Of a stretch of DNA of 64,000 nt, positions 23,787-36,592 are shown in pieces. Below the pieces are notes generated by a model. It did not search any database. It had not been told where the DNA came from and was given only the letters and a program-made list of their open reading frames with translations. The position numbers and the translations under genes were made by a program. The stretch covers positions 8,936,958 through 9,000,957 of the forward strand of contig ML681981.1 of the NCBI GenBank assembly GCA_007922195.1, given 5' to 3'. The DNA is from Podocnemis expansa (Eukaryota; Chordata; Testudines; Podocnemididae). Positions within the stretch are counted from its first letter, which is position 1. The number at the start of each line of letters is the position of its first letter.

Positions 23787-25779
23787 CTGACTGTGAACAT
23801 TGAGGTATTATGTGTGGGTGGTTGCAGTTATTGCAACTGTATTTAAAGAATATTCTTCATTAAATGCAGTGATGACTTACGGTAGATGTAAATGGTTGTA
23901 TTAAGAAAGAATAACAACCAAAAATATTTTAATGAAAACCTTTAAAAAAATCTTAGTATTTAGAAATACATTTAATTAACTAATCATCTCAAGTAACCAG
24001 CTGTACGCAAACTTCCAATTATGGCAACAGCACAAACAACTCAAAATGCCACAGTACAAACATTTTAAGTATGGCAGTCTGGGGGAGTGCAGGAGTGTGA
24101 ATAAAGTTAAAAGGAAGCAGGGCCATAACTAGGACATGGCAGCTGGGGCAGAGTTGCCATATCAAGCAGCTCTTTTTTACCTCTGGATTGAGGGCGCATT
24201 CTGTGCTGCTTGCTCCAGGCACACCTTGGGCACCAAAATACCTAGTTCCGGCACTTACAGGAAGTGAATGACTGGCCTCTCTCTGGCTGCTCTTATCTTT
24301 GTGTGTTCTGGGGTTGAGTGCTGTGGGTCAAGTGCTCTTAATGCTAAGAGACTGGATACCAGAGGCAAATGGAAGCTGATAGGGGTATTGCTAAACTATC
24401 TTCTGTTCTGATACAATCATTATGCTACCCTTTGAAATGAGCAAGTAATACTTGAATATTGTTTGTCTTATTTGTCCTGATTTTACAGTAAGATTTTGAT
24501 TCCCTAAATGTATTAATTAATAACTTATTTTTAAGTGTTGACAGTCTGCTATTTTGTTAGTGATTGGTTTTTTTCTAGTTGCTATTTTGTTATTGACTGA
24601 CTGGGATTTTTCTACGATTTTTTAGTTATAAAATTTCTAATTGGCAGTTTTTGGCACAGCATGTTTATTTGAAAACATGTTTGCATAGGATTTATGACTT
24701 TTGTCTTCATAATGCCAATTTGTTTTAAGAGGACATCTTTAGACCTTGAAGTTATTACAGTGACATCTCTCAACTTTTTGTCAGTAGTAGATGGCGCCAA
24801 GCAAAGCCAAAATTGGGATATGAATCAGGAAAGTTGGCAAAGCAAAGGAAGCTTTTTCTTGTGTACAAATCATATATCAGATTTTGCAATGATAGTGTGA
24901 GCACATTGTGGTAATGTAAATGGTTTAACTTTTAAGTTCTCATTTTCACTTAAAGTACCATGAAGGGACTAATCAAACTAATGTTATGTATAGGTCAAAA
25001 CTGACAGATTTTTCTTATTGGTAGGTTGCGGTTGACAGTAGATAGTATTTATTAATAGTACCTGCAATAATTTGTCAATTGAATGGAGGATTTGGAGATT
25101 TTCTTAGCAGAAAAGGATAGCTCTTTGCAGAAGACTTTGCTTCAAATAATCACTGTCATAGGTTCAGTACATGAATTTTTCAGTGAAATAATATTGTTTA
25201 TGTAATAGATTGCCATTGGGTGAAAACATGGAGAGATACTTTACAAGCAAAGCAGTATCTCATTTAAAGACCCTGGTGTTTTCTTACTTTATAGCTTTGA
25301 AATGTCCAAATGGGGGTAATTTATTAAAACCTTTAAAGCCATTTTAAAGAAATGTCTGCTACCTGAACATTATAGTTCCAGAAGGCCACTTAATTTAGGT
25401 TTCTTTGTAATTCTTTAACTATCCATGTGGGCCACTTGGTTGAGATTTCTGGCATCACCGTGTTCATATATTTATTTACTTTCAGCGTACACTTAATGGA
25501 GTGCCTTAGATGTATGATTTCTTTGTTTTAGCCTATGCTTCTAATATGGTTGTAACAGTATTTTGTGGTTTTTGACTAGTGATTTTTTCCCCCTAATTGT
25601 AGCCATGATATTTTGGTCATTTTCTTCATATCTTTGGTAGTTCATAATAGGAGGTTGATTAGTTGGTCCCTGCTTTCAGAATGAAGTGCTGATTCAGTGA
25701 CTGAGTTAGTTGATTTTATTTAAAATTGGAAGATTTGGCCAGTTCCAAGACTTGTAGAACAATGTACAGGTTATAAGAG
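23787..25779. other. intronic sequence with one small DNA-element fragment
   Basis: About 24118-24254 starts CAGGGCCATAACTAGG and ends CCTAGTTCCGGCAC, facing inverted repeats of a short GC-richer element with CAGCTGGGGCAGAGTTGCC inside; no clean target duplication was seen. The remainder is AT-rich and unassigned. Confidence 0.45.
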
Positions 25780-25787
25780 CATTAAAT

Positions 25788-26100
25788 AAGGGTTCTCAAA
25801 CTGGAGTCAGGACCCCTAAAGGTGCTGCATGGTTATTATCAGGGGGGTCGCAAGCTGTCTCTTCACACACATGCTGTGGCTGCAGTTGTCAGTGCCATGC
25901 ATCACTGACAGCCAGAGTCCTTCAGAGCTGGGTAGCCAGAGAGCAGTGGTTGCTGGCTGGTTTCTCTGAAGGCAATGCCATCCTCAGAAGTAAGGTGACG
26001 TTGCCTGGAGGGTATCACGTTTTTGGAGGGGAGGAGAGGGTCCATCACATCCTGAAATATATTCAGTGGGGATCCACAAAGTAAAGTTTGAGAATCCCTG
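25788..26100 (+). mobile_element. hAT element, 313 bp
   Basis: Starts AAGGGTTCTCAAACT (first base probably mutated from C) and ends AAGTTTGAGAATCCCTG. Perfect 8-bp duplication CATTAAAT (25780-25787 and 26101-26108). The interior is GC-richer than its surroundings, including GGGGGGTCGCAAGC; no ORF. Confidence 0.9.
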
Positions 26101-26108
26101 CATTAAAT

Positions 26109-27246
26109 CATTGACATTGGCATAAAGTTAAAAAGAAAAAAAAAAAAAGACTTAAAACAGAATAAAGCCACTCTTCACTCAACTCCCAAGTCTGGTCAAA
26201 AACCTGAGAAAAAGTATACTCTTTACATAATATCCCAAATGTGAACTGACTTGGTGATAGCGAATTCCAGAGTCCCAGGCGTTCCAGCAAGATCATCTGG
26301 CCTACACACAAGCAAATCTAAGGATTTTTAGCTGCCGTGTCTCAAATGTGATAATGGTACACAAGGTGAGAGGAGATTTCTCAGTGAGCCATAATCCAGG
26401 CTTCATAGGACTTCATAGAGCAGTAGTAATAAAGAATTCTTAGCGCTCCTATAGCAGTTTTCATCCACAGATCTCTATGTCCTGAATAAACACGGGGAAA
26501 TATTATTGACCCCAAGTTCCAGAGGGGTTGCAATGTTAGTTTGTTTTAGCAAAACAAACATCTGATAAAGTGGATTCTAACCCACAAAAGTTTAATTCCA
26601 AATAAATTTGTTAGTCTTTAAGATGCCATAGGACTCCTTGTTTACCAGGAGGCCCCTCTTTTACACATGTCAGACTGAAGCAACAGAGAGTTTAAGGTGG
26701 TTGTTTTCAAAAATTTTGCACATCACAATTTTTAGGTATCTATCATGAGACACATAGGGCCTGATTGCCTGAGGTATTGAGCTATCAGTGGAGTTAGTCA
26801 GTATCTCTGCCATCGCCTCAGGATGCTTTCCTTGGCCTTCAAGCAGCTCTTCACTTGCCTTGGCTGAACTGCAGCCAGGTTATCCACATCCAAACCCCCT
26901 GTTTTAACTGGGAAAAGTGAATAACCCATACCCACCAGGGTTTGAGGAAAAAGAAAGAGAACTGCATGACATCTGGATACTTAGCACAGATCAGACAAGT
27001 TGTCACTATAAAGTTTTATTCCAAATAAATTAATGCTGTTGTTAACTGTTCCAAGAATGATCTTGCTAAACCTATGCTTAAAAATGAAATGTAATTATTG
27101 AATATATAGCTTTCATTAAAATATATTTTACTAGTTTGCAATTAAAATTCCAGGGATGTTTTTTGTGAAGGGTAATAAAAGCTATCTTTTTTAACATGTG
27201 AAGCTGAATGTACAGGAATTAATATATATTTTGTATGCCTTTCCAG
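26109..27246. other. intron 3' end before the GDFN exon
   Basis: 26511-26645 is another copy of the reptilian retroposon tail (AAATAAATTTGTTAGTCTTT...CCATAGGACTCCTTG). 26415-26505 resembles the ancient repeat at 30435 and 55245. The last 20 bases form the pyrimidine-rich acceptor. The rest is unassigned. Confidence 0.5.
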
Positions 27247-27331
27247 AATTAGAGATCAGCGGTTTGAGAAGGTTTCATATTTTGTCTTTGGAGATTTCAA
27301 CTTTCGGCTGGATTCCAAGTCAGTAGTAGAG
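27247..27331 (+). CDS. INPP5A: INPP5A internal coding exon carrying the GDFN catalytic motif
   Basis: Next INPP5A exon, 85 bases. The first base completes the Arg codon left open at 5671, then 28 codons read IRDQRFEKVSYFVF-GDFNFRLDSKSVVE with no stop. GDFNFR corresponds to the 5-phosphatase signature GDxN(F/Y)R, whose Asp and Asn belong to the active site of the exonuclease-endonuclease-phosphatase superfamily. The acceptor is TGCCTTTCCAG|A and the donor is GAG|GTAGGA; the exon ends in phase 0. It matches about residues 217-244 of human INPP5A, with one visible change (Ile to Arg at the second full codon, recalled from memory). The next expected peptide (TLCTKAT...) was not found downstream, so the following intron runs past the window end. 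Confidence 0.96.
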
Positions 27332-28149
27332 GTAGGACTTACTCCTTGCTTCACCTCTGGATGCTACCTATGGGTTTTCATTTCTAAAATTGTTTCCCTT
27401 TGGTGAGAAAAACAGAAAATTACTTATTAAGGCAATCTTAATATTGACATTAAACTTGCCAAAGAATACTTTTAGGAACTTTCAATGTGAACATCTAATA
27501 GGAAACTAAAAATATCATTGAAAGAATCTGATTAAATAATAAAATAACTTAGCTGAGGTAGCAAAAGGCACTAAAGGTTTTCAGTCTCCTGAGAATACAG
27601 TTGCATTATGGTAACCAAACACCTGAGGACAGCAAGATTGATATTTATGTCATTATTGTAAGAAAACCAAGTTGTTTTTGTCCAGAAAGGCAGTAAAGGT
27701 TCAGTGCCACTATTAGCATTTCTGTGGATTAGGAGGACAATTTACTCCCTGCAGGATGTTCATTTGCCAGCTAGTGATTCTCTCAGTTCAGAGAGTTTTA
27801 AGTTATATCTCAAACATGATGAATTTATTACAATAACTATGAGCCAGATCCTAGCAGTTCCACCCTACCACATTTCACTGGAGCGAGGCCCCGAATGTAA
27901 CTGATGCACTGCATTTCTGTTGAGTACAACATGCAGGTGGATTGCAGATTCCTATGCGCTGCAAAATATGGCTCTGTGATTGTCTTCTTCACAGGGCAGA
28001 AGGAATTGTGGCTGTCTGTACAGGGAATTGCAAGCGGGTGATTAGTGGGATTTGTGTTTTGACCAAAATCCAGGTCTTCAGGTCTGAAATGGAGTTTTCT
28101 GTTCTCTAAAATGCTTTTAAGCTGTTTGTGCAAACTACATTGAGTTGGG
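27332..28149. other. intronic sequence, no recognised content
   Basis: Start of the downstream intron; nothing assignable on either strand. Confidence 0.45.
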
Positions 28150-28560
28150 CTTTCAGCCATGAGACCAAAATTTTATTTTAAGCTTGAGTTTATCATTACT
28201 ATACCTCATAAAGACTTTGGGGCTTTATTTTTTTAAGCTAAATATTGTGATTTTGACTGTGTAAATAATGAGGAAAATGATATAACACTAGAGATATTTC
28301 TTAAACTTCTGTGACAGAATTCCACAAAACCCGCACACTCTGTAAATATAAATAGCTGTATTTATGCACACTTTTGTGACGTCAACCCCTCAGTGTGCAA
28401 ATATGAACTGAAGACTTGTCTAAAGTCAATGAAAATGCAATAAACCTTTTCATAAATTGAGATTACCTTGACTTTATTGCTAAAGCTCAGCTCCTGGTAT
28501 CCCCAGGGTTAACAACCACTTTAATCTCCTGTTTACCCTCTTTAATTCTCAGAAAAGTTT
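28150..28560. promoter_or_regulatory. candidate regulatory element with perfect CRE
   Basis: Repeat-free segment holding the palindromic cAMP-response element TGACGTCA at 28377-28384 inside TTTTGTGACGTCAACCCC, with TAAATAATGA and ATGCAATAAAC words nearby. CREB/ATF binding is known for this 8-mer; activity at an intronic site is inferred only. Confidence 0.35.
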
Positions 28561-28606
28561 TAGTATCTTTTTGCCATCTTTGAGGGCAACTGTGCATATT
28601 CTAACT

Positions 28607-28786
28607 CAGGGGTCTCAAACTCAAATCACCATGAGGGCCTCATGAGGACTTGTAGAAGGCCACACCACTGAAACCTTTTCATACAACGATATTGCAAATG
28701 TCAGTAATGATCGTGTCATTGAAGGGCCGTAGGAAATAGCTTTAGGGGCCACATGCAGCCCTTAGGCTGCATGTATGAGACCCCTG
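28607..28786 (-). mobile_element. hAT-type MITE, family A, copy 3 (reverse)
   Basis: 180 bp, starts CAGGGGTCTCAAACTCAAAT and ends GTATGAGACCCCTG; perfect 8-bp duplication TTCTAACT (28599-28606 and 28787-28794). The interior is the reverse complement of copies 1 and 2 (TCATACAACGATATTGCAAA; GGGGCCACATGCAGCCC), so it lies in opposite orientation. Confidence 0.93.
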
Positions 28787-28794
28787 TTCTAACT

Positions 28795-31700
28795 GAAAGG
28801 TTAATACTTCTATGTGGCTTAAGCATCAGGAAGTGCTGTGGCTGTGCACTCAAAAACAAAGTACCTTTGCCTAGAGAAGCGACGGATCCCCCATTCTTCA
28901 TGCCATTAGTTCTGAGTCTGCTGAAAAGTTGATATGTGTCGCATGGCAGCACAGAATAGACAGGCAGAGTTTAGATGAACCTTCATCTTAGAGTGCTGTA
29001 GTCACTGGAATAATTTTTGACTGTAGTTAAATATTTTAATTGAAGTGAAGTTCAAGGACTGATTGACACTCCAGTTTTCTATGGTGTATATGAAGTAGCA
29101 TATCCTTGTCTGTTACACTGGTACTACCCCAGTAACTTCCATGTTTGTGGAAAGGAGTAGGCTATAGAATAATCAGTTTTTGAATAGTCCATGCTATTTT
29201 ATTTATTTATTTACTTTGGTCAAGATACACTGATGTAACTGTGCCCAATTACATATGAGAAAACATGTCATTCTTCACCAGTCCTGTTTATAGGACTTGG
29301 TCTTGAGAGATGCTGAATACACTAAGCTTCTATTGTTGCCAAGGTAATCCGTGAGGATTAAACCCATAATGACTACTTTCTTAATTTTCTGATTTTTTTA
29401 TATTTGATTCAGTTAGAAATATTGACAGTAGCTCACAACATTTCCATAAGTATGCATATGTATTATAAGTACACATATTTCTTTATATGATGCATCATAC
29501 TTACAAGTTACAAAAATTGATCAAAATCCATTTTTAAGGAAGTAATTAGAAAAAGGCTGACATTTTAATGGCTAAACATATGTTTTGTTTCTTTTCCTTC
29601 TTAACAAAAGTGAAACTAGAATATTTTTTAAAAAAATTTATTTCTATGTCAATATGAAAAACCTAAATTCGAGAAAATACCTAGATGTTAAAAATAGAGA
29701 CGATCTAGAAGGCTGTCTAGTGGTCCACGTGCTGCCTCTCTGTTACACCAGCATCTGTCAGGTATGGGATTACCTTTGTGGAAGATTGAGATCTTATCTA
29801 TTCTCTTTTTGAATATCTACAGAGACAGAGCTTCCACAAATAGTCTTGTCAGGATATTCCATTATTTACCTTTTCTTCCTGTAAACTCTCTTTCAAACAT
29901 TGGTCTCAGAAGAGGGAGTTATTATTTAGCATCAGAGTATAAAACTGATAGTCAGGACTCCTAAAGTGAAATCCTGGCCTTCTGAGTCTTTGGTAGAATG
30001 ACACTAAACAGATGTGAAATGTAATTTATCATTATTCTAACTGACAATTATTATGTTTGTAAAGCACTTTTAAATGTAAAATGCTATATAAGTACTAAGT
30101 ACATATTAAATGAACAGTAATGGTTAACAACTAAAAATAAGGAGACTCTTAAGTTGAGGCGGGTTTTCTAATGGCATCATAAACCCAAAAAGTTAAGCTA
30201 GTGTGGCAGGTAGAATTATAATCTTATGTATCATTTTGGTTTACTTCATAGATTTAAATCACCTTTAGGCTTTACTTTTCCATTAGTTACTGTCAGCTGG
30301 CCAGTGTGATTTTTTTAGTTCAAAATCTTTTAAAGTGATTCACTTTTGACAGAAGTAATAACATTAAAAATGGGTCACAATATGTGACTCACACAATAAA
30401 TACACAGTAATAAGAAATGTTAATAATCATGCATAGTACTGACATAGCACTTTTCATCTTCAAAGTGCTTCACAAACAATAAATGTTTATTACATATGTG
30501 CCCCAAAGGTTATAGAAAAAGTGCAGTATGAACAAAAATCAAACATTTTTGTACATGCTTTGTGGAACAGCTCTTTTAGAAAGATTGCGATTGTTTTCTG
30601 TTTCATTGCTTTTTTGCAAAACTAGTATTCCGTATTGTCCTATGCTGTATGATCATGTAACAAAAGATCCTTCTGAGTTAGTGTATGTACTCAAAGAGGC
30701 ATAGTGACAGTTATTTTGAAAATTTGAGCTTTGATTTCTTTCCATGTGTTCTAAGTCACAACCTTAACACTGTAGACTTCTGCACTGAATATGTGAAATG
30801 AACTGATATTTACATAGGATTTAGAAGATTAAGAACTGGCTGTGTCATGTACAAATCATTTCATAGAACTGAAAGTGCTGGCAAAAGGTGTAGCACCATC
30901 TTAACACATAAAAGGGTTTTAAATGGACTGAAAATAGATGTACACGATTCTGCTTTGGAAAGATTATATGATATGGTTTAGGTTCTTAGAGGATACAGCA
31001 GAATCTGAGGTATAAATTGAAAGAGCTTAGTTATGTTTTACTGAGTTAGACTTACACAGCTGCCCCTTTGGAACTTTCCAGTTAAAAATGTACCAAGACA
31101 GAACCCTAATGACTTGAGTTTGTCTAGTGTTTTCCATGCAGAAAGCACTCCACTCACTTTATAAATGAATTTCTAAATATTGCCGTCCTTTCCAGCAGTA
31201 GCCTATAACTCTCACTGAAGTCAATGGAAAGTTGGCGTTGGTCAGACACCCATTCAGTAACAAAGCAGGTAACAGGAACTGAGTGATTATGATTCCCCAG
31301 CTGGTACTCAGTGTTAATTCAGTCAGATTTTACAAAATATTGCAACTGTACAGCAGTTTGAATTTGTGGTTTGGTACCTAAAGGGAGCAGGATGCAAACT
31401 GGACTTGAACATTTCAAGAAGGTTGGTGTCCTTTGTATGTTTTGGGTATCTTCACATGCAAACATCTTAAGCATTCATTTGATTGCCTTGGAAGTCTGTA
31501 AAATACTAGTGTCATAAGACTTAATCTAAGGTGTTGTTCTCTGTTTATGTTAATAAATCTATCTCAGCTTTTCCCACTGACTGTTTTTCCATACCTTGTG
31601 AGATAGCATCTGCCAAGATTCTACAAGCAACAGATGCCGTTTGTTGAGCTATAGAATACCATATCCAAACAGTAGCAGAATATCATGTATTTCTAAAGTG

Positions 31701-32447
31701 TTTCTCAGTAGATCCATTGAAAGAGAGGATGTGAGCTCTATTTTCAAATATGGACTCCATTCACACAAGTATGATGTACTAAATCAGATGGCAAAATGTT
31801 ATTATTTTATAATTAATAAACAATAAATCATTAGACTATAATATACTAAAGATTTTATGGGAACCTTAATTTTAAGACATTGATTTCTTTGCTAGGAAAT
31901 TCTGCTTCACTGTTGTTTGAAGTAAACCCAGGGGGCGGCGGGGGGGGGTCAATAAAACAGTCCCATGCTTCTGGTGAGTCTGAGGTCTGTATATGCATGA
32001 ACAAATGTGTTATCCAGAGGAATAAACTGGCAAAAAAGAAAAAGAATCTCAGTAACATAACAAATGTAGCAAATACTGGGAAGATGCAATTGTTTTACGA
32101 TAGACTTGAGTTACAGTAGGAGTGTAATCTGTGGCTTGGCACAGTGATGTACAATGCAGAAAATTTTAGAAAAAAAGCTGTTGCTTAGGCATATTATCTT
32201 CTAAACATTTCAAAGTCTTTTGTTAGTACTAAGAGAATCTACTGCAAGATTCCAGATGTGAAACCCTGTTTTATTTGACCAGAGTGGGACAAAAAAAGTG
32301 AGAGAAAACACCTGTAATCATGAAGACTATCATTTTTAAAGGATGGTGGTTGACAGTTTTGCATATGTGCTACCTCTCAAATGTATCCAAGGAGTCAAAG
32401 ACATAAGATGACTTTGCACTGGGTATGCAGCATTAATTGCAGACAGA
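28795..32447. other. intronic sequence with ancient repeat fragments
   Basis: 29980-30110 resembles a MIR-like tail (GTAAAGCACTTTTAAATG, GCTATATAAGTACTAAGTA). 30435-30505 (ACATAGCACTTTTCATCTTC, AAAGTGCTTCACAAAC) matches 55245-55285 and, weakly, 26440. A G-run (GGGGGCGGCGGGGGGGGG) lies at 31931-31948. Otherwise AT-rich and unassigned. Confidence 0.45.
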
Positions 32448-32733
32448 GGCTGTGTCTACACTGACGGCGGCAAAATTGCCACCATCAGCCTGGTGTTCCA
32501 AGAGCACTTAGCAGTGAGTATAAACTTACTGCTGCACTCCTGGAAGTTGGTGCCAGAAGTCCTGGCCTTCAGGAGACGTAGGGGAAAGCTGACAGCAAGG
32601 GGTTTGTGGTCAGCTCTCCCAAGTGTGTTCTGGCAGCTTAGAAAGTCACTGGCACTTACGCAAGGTGTTTTACAGGCCTTGCATAAATGCTAGTTGACTG
32701 CTGCCGAAAAGTGCCCTAAGTGTAGACTAGGGC
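32448..32733 (+). mobile_element. non-autonomous DNA transposon with GTCTACAC termini
   Basis: 286 bp. Left end GGCTGTGTCTACACTG and right end AAGTGTAGACTAGGGC are near-complementary. The interior starts GACGGCGGCAAAATTGCC, itself palindromic. The trinucleotide AGA flanks both sides, a possible 3-bp target duplication. The family is common in turtle and crocodilian genomes; the superfamily was not assigned. Confidence 0.72.
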
Positions 32734-35700
32734 AGAGTGTGGAAGCGAGCTGTCTTTGTGAAAGTGGCTGGAGGCAGTATTCTCTACCTCTTCAGCTTGC
32801 AGTCTGGTAAATAGGTGAAGTGACTGCCAATTATAGGCAACAATATGTGCCCCTGTGCACAGTGCTCATGGCAAAGTCATGACTTGACCAAAAGAATGTG
32901 GGACCCACTTCAGATGAAGCACCTAATTGACAATAAAAGGGAAATAATACCCATGTGAATTTGTTCAGTATGAGTGAGTTTAAAATGGAACAGTCCCATT
33001 ATTAGTGGGAAAATATACAAAATATGCTTGTGCACAACTTTCTAAAAGTGGATTATGCTGGCACTTTGTGTTGTAAATCTTCCTAAAACAAGAATTCAAA
33101 ACGTAAACACTATCAGATCTTTAGTTTTGGTGACACTATGTTGCCGTGACCATATAAGCCACAAAAGTCTTTTAGCTAAAGCCCTGGTAAATTGTGACTT
33201 TCCTTGTTAAGTCAGTTTGGGGCTTAAAATAGTATTATTATTTCAGAATTCCCTGCAGTTGTCAAATGGAAAATACATCATATAATATAAGAATGATATG
33301 AGAAAAGGAATTAGAGAGTACTCAAATGGTAATATATGGCCTACAAAAGCCTATTTTATGTCTATCATCTGGTCAGGAATATGCCTTTTAATTTAACTTT
33401 TGGTGAATTTTTAGCTGTCATGACAGTAACAATAACACAACACTGTAAGCTTCCATTCAGGTATCAGCCAATGCTTCACAAACCTGACTTGCAACACCTC
33501 TATGCATGCATAGTTTTTCCTGGGTGTTTCCTTATCAGAGACTGCTAGTATGTGCTGACTTGCTTTGGTGGTTTTCTAATAAGGGCGCAGGGAACTTAAT
33601 GGCCTGATCCTGCAAATCCTCATGTTGCAGAGTAGTGCCACTCATGGGTCTATTCATGTAAGTGAAGTTAACCCTTGTTCATTACAGTTGGTAAGTTTTA
33701 GTGTTAGTGTCCTCACTAATAAAAAGGTGTGTCTTTTGTAACCAGATGTCTTTAACAATAAAATAGGTACATCCTTCTTACGAGTGCTGATACGATCTTG
33801 CACTGAGACGAGCAGACTCAATTATTTTGTACAGTACAACAAAGATGTTGTACAATATGTTTTAAACATAAATATTTTATAGCTACTCTTTTGAAAAAGT
33901 ACTTTTTTGATAAAACGTTTTGCAAAAGTTCTAAAAAATATTCTGCTGATGTAGGACTTTTGCTACTAATTGCCTGCGGTTGTTTTTTTTTCCCCCCTTC
34001 CTAAAAGAGTTGCCAAAAGACAGACAGACAAATGTAGATTGTGTATTGATTAATAAAACAGGCACATGACATATCCCCATGTAATGAATGTGTAATATTT
34101 AGATTTGCTCGTGTTTTGTTCACTTTAAAATATGATGTTTAATTCTTATTTTTATTTTAATTACAATCATTCATATTTAACTCATCCTCCATTTATAAAT
34201 TTGGTCAAAATGTAGCATTTATAATAGAGTGGCAAAATGTGCTTATTAGACATATTTTTGAAAGGTCTGCAGCTCCATTTGAAATATTTTAGGAGTCTGC
34301 AGATGAAAACAGGTTGAAAACCACTGGTGTATAAGGTGGCTTCTTGTCATCTCTTTCTGTCTTTCTGCTGTTATTGTGCTGCTAGAAGTTAGTGACATCT
34401 ACTTAGTGAAATGCTCCCATCTTTATACATATCAAAAATATTAATTGTGACTATATTGTGGTGTATTATTACAAATGAGAATAATAATAGTATATTTCCT
34501 TTCTCTGAGGCAAAATCATCCTGTAAAAATTAATTGTGATGAGTTTTGGGTCTGAAGAAATCTGCAGTAACTGTAGGTATCCTGTAGGTTGAAAATGTAG
34601 CCTATGCTAAAAAGTTAGAACAGTTTTAGAGTCTATATTAAAGCACCAGTCTTTTAAACATTTGCTAGGTGCCTGACTAGTCAGCAACTGTACTCATGTG
34701 TTTAAAGTTAAACCTATGCGTAAGTGCAAATTAAGGGACTACATAGAACTGGGTGAGCATTAATGGAATAACGAATTAAAATAAGGATGATGAAGTCTTA
34801 GGAGCATGATATTTTAGGGCTAAGCAGATGATAAAACTTAGCAAGGTTCGCAGGGAAGGCAAGTGAGGGCTTTGATTGCGGAAGTGTACCTTCTCTACTT
34901 TTTCTTGTGTAACAAAAAGAAATGAAGTTACTATGAGTGAATGAGGTAGGACATCTCATTGGTCACCATAAGTGAATTATTTTCTGTCATTCACTGAGGG
35001 CAAGCAGCTTACCCTCCTTCCTGCTGTGACTGTTGTAGACCACACACGGTTTTACGCTGTGACAGATCAGATGTCATTTTAATTTCAGACTTTAGCATGC
35101 TTCTGTATATATTTTGTTTAATTAAAGCAACTCACCAGTGTCTGATGTTTTCCATCACTTTTAAAGGTACTTCACTACAGTAAATTTGGGAGTGGAATTG
35201 GTCCCATAAATCTTTCTTTGCCCCCCTATTTCACAAGGATATATGGAAGTGTTAGTAAAAAGGTCATGACCCCATCTGTAAATTTGTAAGGCTGCCTACA
35301 CAGTGGTATCCAGTGCTGGCTGTCATTTTGTGCTTTTAACATGCCGAAATGCCCTTTCCCCTCTGTTTGTTGGAGCAGATGTTCTTGATTGATTTGCCTG
35401 GCATGAGGGAGGGTTTAGGTCCCCAGGGGTTTGGCTTTTCATCTATAGTTCTTCAAGCACTGAAGCAGGAAACAGGGAGTTTTCCAAGAAGTTGGCAGTG
35501 CTCCTCTTTAGGGAATTGCTAATCGTGTTTTCTGCATGATCATCCACCATAGTAGTGCACCATCAGGTTAACTCCTGGTCCCGCAGATGGAGACACTGCA
35601 TTCTTTCAAGTTATCTTCAGAACACTAGTTTTAATTTTGCCATTAGATGAACAGCATTCCTATCATCACCTTTCAATGATTTATAACTCTTCTTAGTCTC

Positions 35701-36584
35701 AAATTATTCAAGCCACAGGCTAGATCACTCTCTTTGACCCTCTTGTGTGAAGTAGCGTACCAGCCATGAACTGCATCATCTCATACTTTCTTGCAAATAC
35801 GCCAGGAAAATGATTGTCTGATGAATGCTCACTATTCCCTTTAGAGTCCAGTGGTAAAAACAGACCACCTTACCACCTCCTGTTACTTCTGATTACATGA
35901 GCTAAGTTGCCAGCATTGCCTTACTTGTAAATCAGCATATTTCTTTTACGGGAGCAACCAGAAGTTGGCACGTTGCAGTGTAATATAGATCTGTATACTG
36001 GTATATTGTTGCCTTTATTGGGCAGCAATACACTGCCGCAGTCTATATTAAATCTCTCAGGGCATCAGGCTTTTTCCATAAATTGGGGGAAAATATTAGC
36101 CAAGAAAGACGTAACGAGGTGGTCTAACCTTGTATGACTTGGGACTTAGGGCCAGTTACCCCTGTTGGATTATTGGAGGGAACTGGATAGGTCAGGCTTT
36201 CAATAAAGGCTCAGTTGGAAAGGAGCTGCAGGAAGGAGGCAGCAGAAAGATGAGCTCTTGAAGTTGGCCCTGAAGTAGGGGTCTGAAGTGAAGGCTCTAT
36301 CCTCCTTTCAGTACTGAGAAAGGCAAAGACAGAAGCCTCCAGGAGCTGTAGCCTTAGGATGCAGGGCTCTAAGTCCAGCAGGATGAGCAGGGCTTTGCCC
36401 CAGGGGTGCTGGAGCGGCTCCATTGAGCTGCTCCATTAAAAGGCACATCCTGCGCCGCTCACCAGAGGCACCGATCATTGTAAGGGGCTCATTCTGATTG
36501 GAAGGCACCCCAGGTACCATAAACAGTAGTTATGGCTCCATTGGGTTGGGGATGCTTTTTTTTTTTTTTTTTCCAGTTCTTACC
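32734..36584. other. intronic sequence, little recognised
   Basis: 33600-33675 (CCTGATCCTGCAAATCCTCA) and 34690-34735 (TACTCATGTGTTTAAAGTTA) are fragments of the palindromic turtle/bird repeat also seen at 19037 and 46965. 34318-34324 ends a hAT-like right terminus (GGTTGAAAACCACTG). A poly-T run lies at 36556-36572. The rest is unassigned. Confidence 0.45.
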
Positions 36585-36592
36585 TAAGTAAG

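Larger units (their letters stand above)
5672..27246 (+). other. INPP5A: INPP5A intron, complete (21.6 kb)
   Basis: Complete phase-2 intron between the two recognised exons, GTATGT at the 5' end and CAG at the 3' end. It holds the transposons and candidate regulatory stretches listed separately. No other exon or gene was recognised in it on either strand. Confidence 0.9.

Noticed and set aside
29700..29990. Possible additional CR1 fragment
   Set aside because: Only GACAGAGCTTCCACAA resembles CR1; too short and without order of further CR1 words.
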